The notes beneath the pieces are model-generated. The model ran no database searches, was not told where the DNA came from, and was given only the letters and a program-made list of their open reading frames with translations. A program made the position numbers and the translations under genes. Below, one piece after another: positions 57,279-64,000 of a DNA stretch of 64,000 nucleotides (position 1 is the first letter of the stretch; every line of letters begins with the position of its first letter). This DNA is from Lichina pygmaea (Eukaryota; Ascomycota; Lichinomycetes; Lichinales; Lichinaceae), in assembly GCA_963422465.1 (NCBI GenBank), contig OY730172.1:4650001-4714000 (forward strand), read 5' to 3'.

Positions 57279-57809
57279 ATGACCCGGACATCTCGTGTTA
57301 ATTGTCGTGGAGTCCTCGGTTCTCGTGTTGGCAAGATGGGCAAGGTATCCAAAGTTTCATGCAGCGCATGTCGTCGTGACCGTGCCAAGTGTGTCGTCAG
57401 TTCAGAGTCCACATTTTGCGGTCGGTGCCTTGAGAAGGGTCGCTGTTGCGATCTCCATCTCGCGGAGTCGGAGTGGGAGAAGATGGAGCTTGAGCGCACT
57501 CAGCTCGAGGCTCAACTGAAGGAGATCGAGGAGCAGGAGTCCGTTCTCCTTCCTCGCAAACTTCGTCTCCGTCGTCAGTTGGGTGTGTTGTCCAAGAAGG
57601 AGGGTGAGGCCATCAAGCGTGAGCTTGCTGCGATCGAGGATCAGGAGGATCTCGAGCAGGAGGCTACGCGTGTAGAGTCCCCGCCGCCTTTGGAGGACTT
57701 CTTCTCTTCGGAGGCTTTGGCTTCTCTCGAGCCTTTGTCTCCATCGATCCTGGCTTCTGCGGGTTTTGTCGGTGGAAACTCCGCAGTTTCTCGTTCGTCG
57801 CAGGGCTGA
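57279..57809 (+). CDS. Antisense Zn2Cys6-like frame within element A
   Basis: An open frame of 176 codons on the strand opposite to the element's own genes. It starts 53 bases inside the LTR and overlaps the end of pol by about 145 bases. Near residue 28 it has six cysteines spaced C-x2-C-x6-C-x8-C-x2-C-x6-C ('CSACRRDRAKC', 'CGRCLEKGRC'), the arrangement of fungal Zn2Cys6 zinc clusters, although the loop lacks the usual proline. A heptad-like coiled coil ('MELERTQLEAQLKEIEEQES') and an acidic, serine-rich tail follow, as in small transcription regulators. Most of the frame lies where the element has no sense gene. Function and expression are unknown; it may be a captured or element-encoded regulator, or chance. 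Confidence 0.55.
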   Translation: MTRTSRVNCRGVLGSRVGKMGKVSKVSCSACRRDRAKCVVSSESTFCGRCLEKGRCCDLHLAESEWEKMELERTQLEAQLKEIEEQESVLLPRKLRLRRQLGVLSKKEGEAIKRELAAIEDQEDLEQEATRVESPPPLEDFFSSEALASLEPLSPSILASAGFVGGNSAVSRSSQG

Positions 57810-60800
57810 AGTTCTCGGTGGGTTCCCACGAGTTCTCCTCATTGTCGTACCCTAACCACTTGACCAGGTATTCGATTTTCCGTCTGCTTCTCCGGCTGTC
57901 TAGGATCCTTTCGACATCGTACTCTTCTTCGTCGTCCTCGAAGTGCCATTCTGTTTTGATTGCTGCGTCGCTGGGTGCTGGCTCAAGCAGCGAGACATGG
58001 AATACTCGGTGTATCCGTGCCTTTTTTGGCAGTCTCAGTCGGTAGTTGACTTCTCCAGTGCGCTTCTCAATCTCAAACAGTCCGATTCGTACATGATCCA
58101 GCTTTTTGCTCGGTCGCTTCGAGCGCAGGTTTTTTGTTGACAAATAGACCTTATCCCCCCTCTCCAGGGTTGGTCCCTTCAACCTTTTGCTGTTTAGGCG
58201 GTGGCTTGTTGTCTTTTGTGCGGATTCAATTGCAGTCTTCATTTCCTCATGCATAGCAGTGAGTTTTTCGACGTTTGTTGAAGTGCCACTTCCAGCCGCC
58301 ATCGCTTCCCAGCGGGGGTTTCTGCCGTAGTTCGCAAAGAACGGCGTCATGCCTGTCACGCTGTGTTGCTGATCGTTGTACGCAAACTGAGCCATTGGTA
58401 GCAGTTCTACCCAATCGTCCTGTCGGTGGTTGACGTAGTGGCGTAGGTACTGTTCCATCGTCTGGTTTGTTCTCTCAGTTTGTCCATCTGTTTGTGGATG
58501 GTAGGCAGTAGACATCCTTGTGTCTATCCCTAGCTGTCTTGTCCACGTGTTCCAGAATTTCAAGGTGAAGAGTTTGTCTTGATCCGAGATAATCTTCGTG
58601 GGTAGCCCTCGCTGGCTAACCAATTCTTTGAGCAGAACATTGGCGAGTTCGCTCACTGTTCCTGTCTCTCGCCACAGGATCAGGTGAGCGTATTTGGTGA
58701 GTTTGTCAACAACCACCAAGATACTGTCATATTTCACCTTTGTTACCGGGTCCTCTGACCTCGGCAGCTTCACCACAAAATCCATTGTGATGGTATCCCA
58801 AGCCACTTCTGGGAGGTCCATTTGTTGACTCTCTCCATAGGGTTTGTGGCGTGACAGTTTGTTTTTCGCACACTCTTTGCAGTTGCGAATAAATTCCGTC
58901 ACTTTCCACTTCATTCTGTTGAAGTGGTAACGTCTCCAGATCTTTTCCAGGGTCTTGTCTCGCCCAGGATGTCCGTGTAGAGGTCCATCGTGATGTTGTC
59001 GAATCACGTCCTCTTGTGCGCTCTCTGGCACTTCTTCCTTGTTCGTGGCTGCAACGTTGTGGCCTAGGGTCAGGAGTGCACCTATTTCTTCAGTTCTCGC
59101 TAACTGAGGTTGAGCATAGACCAGAGTTTGTCCTTTTGTCACTAGGATTAGGCGCTCTTCTGTCGTGTCGTCTGTTGTCATATCAGGCTGTCTGCTAAGC
59201 GCGTCCGCTCGTGCGTTTTCTGATCCTTTTCGATAGAAGATCTGGAAGTCGTATGAAGCTAAAAGCTCCGCCCATCAGACTTGTCGTCTGTTTAGCTTCT
59301 TCGTCGTCGTGAAGTAAGCCAAATTCTTGTGGTCTGAGTACATGTCCACTGTGTACTTTGCTCCTTCCAGGTAAGGTCTCCACTCCTGGAATGCGTCGAC
59401 AATCGCTAACAACTCCTTGTCGTGGACATTGTACCTGAGTTCTGGGCCAGAGAACTTTCTTGATCGGTATGCGACAGGGTGTAGGCGGTTTTCAGCGTCT
59501 GGTTGACACAAGCAAGATCCAAGTGCTTGGTCCGAGGCATCTGTCTCCATGATGATCCGCCGTCCGGGATCAAATGATGCCAGTATGGGTGTGGAGGTGA
59601 ACTTCTCTTTCAGCTCCTGGAACGCTCTCTCTTGGCTGTTCCCCCATGTGAAGGTTTCTTCCTTCTTTGTTAGTTCAGTCAAGGGTGCTGCTGTCCTCAA
59701 GTACTCCTTGATGAATCGTCGGTAGAAGTTCGCAAATCCCAGGAAGGATTGGACTTCTTTGAGGTTTTTGGGTGTTGGCCAGTCTCGTACTGCCGTGATC
59801 TTTGTATCGTCCATACGGATTCCTTCCGTCGTCAGGATCGATCCCAAATATTCCACTTCTTTCACGTGGAAGACGCTCTTATCAAAGTGTAACCTCATTC
59901 CTGCTTCTTGGAGCGCATGTAGGATCTTCTTGACATGCTGTCTGTGCTCCTCCAGGGTTCCATTGGTGTAAACCAAGACATCGTCAATATAAGCGGTAAC
60001 AAATATATCCAGGTATTGTCGGAGGATGGCGTTAATGAGTGATTGGAACGTCGCCGGTGCATTCGTAAGGCCGAATGGCATAACAGTATACTTGTAATGC
60101 CTGTACCTTGTATGAAAGGCTGTCTTCCATTCTTCGCCATCTTTCATCCTAACCAGGTTGAAAGCGCCTCGGATGTCAAACTTGGTAAACCACTTGGCTC
60201 CTTGGATTCAGTCCTGGATTTCCGATATTAACGGTAGCGGGTAGCGATTCTTAATCGTGATCGCATTAAGCTGCCGGTAGTCAACACACAGTTGTAATTT
60301 GCTGTCCTTCTTTGGCACAAACAATATCAGGTATCCGGCCGGTGATGTTGAAGGTCTTATGAACCCTTTCACTAGGTTCTCGTCCAGGTAATCTCTTAAG
60401 GCCTCAAGCTCCTTTGCTGATAGAGCGTAAATAGGGCTGTGTGTGGGTTTCTTTCCGTCTTCCAGCGGAATTTCGTGATCCCACTCTTGGTGTTCTGGTA
60501 GTGTCACGACCGCTTCCTCACCAAACATCTCCTGGTAGTCTTTATACTCACTTGGCAGCTGCGGTGCCTGAGTCTCGCCCACGGCGTCATGCGTGGTGCA
60601 AAGTTGATGGTTTCGGGGCTTCATCCAAGCCACATAGGCTCGCCCTCGCCGGTGGTGCTTCTTCCACCCTGCATATAAGATCTCTTTGATTCTCACTTTC
60701 TCTGGCTCTGCTCGAGTTGCCAGACTCCTCTTCGGAAAGACTAGGTGCCTTCTTTTCCAGTCGATCCTTGGGTTTTGACTTTCCAACCACGGAAGACCCA

Positions 60801-62755
60801 ATATAACTTCATGTGGTATCTGGACCAAGTCGAATTCTTCTGATCTGATTGTCGTACTGTCGACACACAGTCGTAGGTTCTTGGTCTCCTTCATCACTTG
60901 TCCTTGGTCGTTGGAGAGTGGTGTCCCGTCCACTACTGTTAGTTGGTATGGATTCCTCTTTTCCTAAGTCGGGATCTTGTGCTTCCTGGCGAAACTTTCT
61001 GACATGAAGTTGCCAGTAGCTCCAGAGTCGATCATGGCGTTTGTCAGATGCCCGTTGACTCTCATCCTGATGCGAAAATGCGGACTGCAGGCTGTCGCGT
61101 CGAGGCTCTGCTCAACCCCTTCTCTCCGGAGTGTTGTCTTGCCTGCTCTTCTGACTCCGGATTTGAAGAGCACTACTAGTTTTTTGAACAACCAAGGCCC
61201 TGAGCCTGGTGTTCTGCCATGTGTCTTTCGCACTTTTCGGTGAAGTATAGCTCCCATGCGTCTTCTCCGCAGTCATCATGTTCTTTCCCTTGCTGGCTTA
61301 GCTGGTGCTTGATGCTCCAGGCTTTCTTGTGGTATTCTGGGCCAGGGAAGTAGTGCCTTCTCCTTTTCTCTAGGAGATGTTCCTTGCAGTGGTGGTCCTC
61401 GCATCCTTTCCAATAAGGATGTCCGCAGGCTGGTGTCGTAGCCTGGTGATAGTCCACTTGCGCTGCGATGTCTCGGGGCTGTGAGATGCTGATGGTGTCG
61501 TCCACCCATCGTGTCACTCTTGCTTCGCTGTCCTCCGACAAGGTCGCATCCTGTTGTCGGAGTAGTGGTGTCTCGGGAATTGGTGGCATGCCGGTTATGT
61601 CAATCTCGTAGTCTGTTGTGTCAAATTCAGAGATCAGGTCATCCTCCCAATAAACCTTATCGATCTGGTCTTGGGTTGCGTGCAGGTCCTCCAGTGACCT
61701 CTGCAGATTGTTCTCCAGTCTTTCGATGTGCTGTCTGAGATTGTCCTCCTGTCCGAGGAGTGTTGCTTCTGACCGGTTCATGGGTAGCGTGCCTCTGGGA
61801 GCCCTTGGTGGCTGAATACCCTTGCCTTTCCAGGCACCGGTGGCATTCAACTGCTTACCCTTGCCTTCTTTCTTCTTCTTGCTTTGGCAGTTGGCTGCGA
61901 GGTGTCCTACCTTCTGGCAATTGTAACACTTCCGTGTTTCTTTCTTCTTTGTTGCCTGTGGTGTTGTTGCATCAATCTCCATGGGTGTCAAGCTGTACTT
62001 GTCTTGTGCTGGCGCTGTCTTTTTGCCCTATGGCCTTGCATGCTTGCCTCACTTCTCGAGTTCTTGTTTGAATTGTCGGTTGTCGATGCGTACCACTGTG
62101 TCGATCATATCCTCAAGGTCGGTGGGTCGGTCTCCTCGTGCGATGTCATCCTTGACTTGTTCCTTGAGAGCTTGGTAGAATAGTGCTGTCAAGGCACTGT
62201 CTCCCCATTGCGTCCTCACTGACAACTGTTAGAACTTTGCCGCAAAGTCTGATGCTGACCCTGTCTGCCGTAGTGCTTGGAGCTTTCGTTCTGCATCTTG
62301 TTCTTCATCAATAACCCCGAAGGTCTTCTTCATCTGGGTCTTGAAGGTAGAGAATCTCCCAATGATCTGCCGTGTCGTGGTCTCCATGCTAGAGGGATCT
62401 TCCTTGTTGTTGAGGAAGTCTCGTAGGTAGACATTAAACCAGGCAAATGTCAGTCCGTCCAGGTAGGAAGCTGCGAACAGCACCTTCTCCTGTTCCGTAG
62501 GGAATTGTGTGGTGTTGAATCCGTAGTAAAGCTCAAGCTGAGAGAAGAATAATTCCAATCCCCCTCGTGATCCATTGTACCTCTTCGGCATACCTACCTT
62601 CAACAGCTTTGGAGGTAAGGTGAGGGTGGTAGGGACAGGTGGTTCCTGGGCTTGTGCCTGAGGCGCAGCCTGAGCTTGGCCTGCCTGCGAAGGGGTAGGG
62701 CTGTGTGGATCTGCCATTGTATTGAGCTGGTGTCCTATGTGTTAGAGGCTGAAAC

Positions 62756-63146
62756 TGTTAAAGGCCAGTCCACGTTCACACAGAATGTGGGTGGTTCTGT
62801 CTTCGACCGAGGAGGGCAGGGACTCAATAGATGAATAGCAAGGGGGGTAACTCTCTTGCTATTGTCGCTCGTAATGTGTGTTCAGCCTGGAGAGCTATTC
62901 TCTCCGGCTATCTGGGTCCTTATATACAGGAGCCTGAGGGGGGGGGGTCCTCCTGAGGGGTATCAGCTTTCTGCGTGGACGAGCTGGACGAGCTGGTTAC
63001 ACGTTGTCCACCTCGTCCACCGTGGACGAGCTGGACGAGCTGGTTACACATCGTCCACCTTGTCCACCGGGTCGGGTGAATATTGTTCCGTGTACCTCTG
63101 TACACTCGCTTCGGTCGGCTCAGCTGTTCCGGCCTGGGCCTTAACA
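62756..63146 (-). repeat. LTR of element A (proximal, 5' in element orientation)
   Basis: 391 bases, about 98.5% identical to the partner LTR. It is followed on the minus strand by the leader GTTTCAGCCTCTAACA, which is also found after the LTR of element B and is the likely primer-binding region. Confidence 0.93.
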
Positions 63147-63151
63147 AGGAG

Positions 63152-63556
63152 TTGTTCTAGGTCATCAACAGGGTGGGACTCAACTCTGGCAGACACCGGA
63201 AGAACACTACAACAAGACAGTTATTCAGCAGTGCTGGAAAGGGGTTACAGAGTTCATGTTCTGGGGATCTTTCTCGTACGACAAGAAAGGACCATGCCAT
63301 ATCTGGAGACCAGGGACTGCACAAGAGAAGAAGACTGCAGATAAAGAGCTAGCTGGGATGAACACTACTCGAGAATCTGAGTGTCAAGCATGGTGGGAGA
63401 TTGTGACTGGGGTACAACATCTAGGTCTACGCAACAAGCCAGGCAAAGCACTAGTCTGGAAGTTCACAAAGCAGACTGGCAAGCTTGTACAACAAGCTAA
63501 AACAGGAGGAATTGACTGGTATCAATATGGGCAAGTTATTCTGATGGGAAAGCTTC
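63152..63556 (+). mobile_element. Tc1/mariner transposase, middle part
   Basis: This continues the transposase split at 56835. The catalytic-core blocks 'FMFWGSFSYDKKGPCHIW' and 'KFTKQTGKLVQQ' are followed by 'GGIDWYQY', as in fungal mariner-like transposases. It is cut again at 63556 by element B, so the rest lies outside the window. Confidence 0.82.
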
Positions 63557-63911
63557 TGTTAAGGCCTAGGCCGGAACAGTCTAGGTAAGCGAGGGAGGAG
63601 TGTTAGTCATACGGAACAACATCCGACCGATCCGGTGGACGAGCAGGAGCTAAGCGAGGAGCTTGTCCACGCAAAAGGATGATACCCCTCGGAGAAGACC
63701 CCCCCCCTAGGGCATCTGTATAAAGACCACCCCAAGAGCCCGGAGGGATTAGCTCTCCAGGCTGAACACAACACGCACACATTGTACTGAGACAATAGTA
63801 CAGAGAGAGTTACTTATCTGTCTATTTCTCTATCAAGTCTCTGTCTAGAATCCGCCCTGCGAAGCAACAGACTGTACTGGTTTCTGTGTGAACCCGGCCC
63901 AGTCTTTAACA
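63557..63911 (+). repeat. 5' LTR of element B
   Basis: 355 bases. The first 20 or so bases match the start of the element A LTR (read on its own strand) closely, while the interior has diverged, so B belongs to a related but distinct subfamily. Confidence 0.85.
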
Positions 63912-64000
63912 GTTTCAGCCTCTAACATATAGGACACTGACTTGATACGATGGTGGATCCACGAAGCCCTACCCCTTCTCAGGCGGCCCAAGCCCAGGCT
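63557..64000 (+). mobile_element. Ty3/gypsy element B, 5' end, runs off window
   Basis: A 355-base LTR (63557-63911, TGTTAAGGCC...CTTTAACA, TATAAAG near 63719) is followed by the same leader as in element A and by the start of a gag-like frame at 63950 ('PRSPTPSQAAQAQA'). That frame is clearly related to the gag start of element A. It is inserted in the same transposase but in the opposite orientation. Only the first 444 bases are visible, so completeness cannot be judged. Confidence 0.85.

Larger units (their letters stand above)
56831..63151 (-). mobile_element. Ty3/gypsy chromovirus (element A), full length, with 5-bp target duplication
   Basis: A full-length LTR retrotransposon in minus orientation, 56836-63146, flanked by AGGAG at 56831-56835 and 63147-63151. 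Parts along the minus strand: leader, gag-like region (about 62.7-61.2 kb) with a CCHC zinc knuckle ('CYNCQKVGHLAANC'), aspartic protease ('DSGATGNF', about 61.1 kb), reverse transcriptase and RNase H (about 60.6-59.2 kb), integrase with zinc finger and core (about 59.1-58.1 kb), and a chromodomain at the end ('EYLVKWLGYDNEENSWEP'). The reading frames are interrupted in about half a dozen places, so it is a fossil. The two LTRs differ at about 6 of 391 positions, so the insertion is fairly recent. It also contains an antisense frame, listed separately. Confidence 0.93.

Overview
The window reads as nuclear DNA of a filamentous ascomycete (Pezizomycotina). Genes are interrupted by short introns, mostly 48-70 nt, with GT..AG ends and CTGAC or CTAAC branch sites. 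Coding sequence is GC-rich. The gene set (Trs85, Tti2, Chm7, Cdc27/Pol32, Rad18, Syf1, Vma8, GH125 mannosidase, CAP59-type glycosyltransferase, fungal GMC oxidase) is fungal. I cannot place it more finely. Exon structures were worked out by hand from splice signals, reading phase and remembered family motifs; no alignment was run.

Left two thirds (1-38.7 kb): a dense, mostly conserved housekeeping stretch. In order: a pentatricopeptide-repeat (PPR) protein (+, enters from the left edge), a secreted GH125 alpha-mannosidase (+), pyridoxamine-phosphate oxidase with family-atypical insertions (+), the divergent pair Cdc27/Pol32 (-) and Rad18 (+), the ESCRT-III-like Chm7 (-), TRAPPIII subunit Trs85 (-), CCA-adding enzyme (+), Tti2 of the TTT complex (+), the PI(3,5)P2 phosphatase Fig4 (-), a J-domain protein (+), U1A/U2B'' snRNP protein (+), V-ATPase subunit D (-) and splicing factor Syf1 (+). 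Themes are DNA polymerase delta and PCNA, membrane traffic at the endosome and vacuole, and splicing, but nothing here is an operon.

Right third (38.7-64 kb): gene-poor and accessory. It holds an allantoate-permease-like MFS transporter (-), an unknown basic protein (-), a secreted GMC oxidoreductase (+), a large unknown membrane protein (-) preceded by three 200-bp tandem copies of what may be its 5' end, a CAP59/GT69 glycosyltransferase (-) and a small bZIP factor (-). Long C or G homopolymers (20-32 nt) are scattered here. The last 7.5 kb is a nest: a decayed Tc1/mariner transposase gene split by one complete-length Ty3/gypsy chromovirus (minus orientation, 391-bp LTRs, 5-bp target duplication) and then by the start of a second, related gypsy element (plus orientation) that runs off the window.

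The items most worth a second look are an open antisense reading frame with a Zn2Cys6-like cysteine cluster inside the gypsy element; several micro-exons of 7-11 nt in VMA8, the U1A/U2B'' gene and the MFS gene; a decayed tandem copy of the FIG4 3' end; the triplicated 5' region of the membrane-protein gene; and several small inverted-repeat elements. I see no CRISPR, no rRNA, no convincing tRNA and no complete secondary-metabolite cluster.
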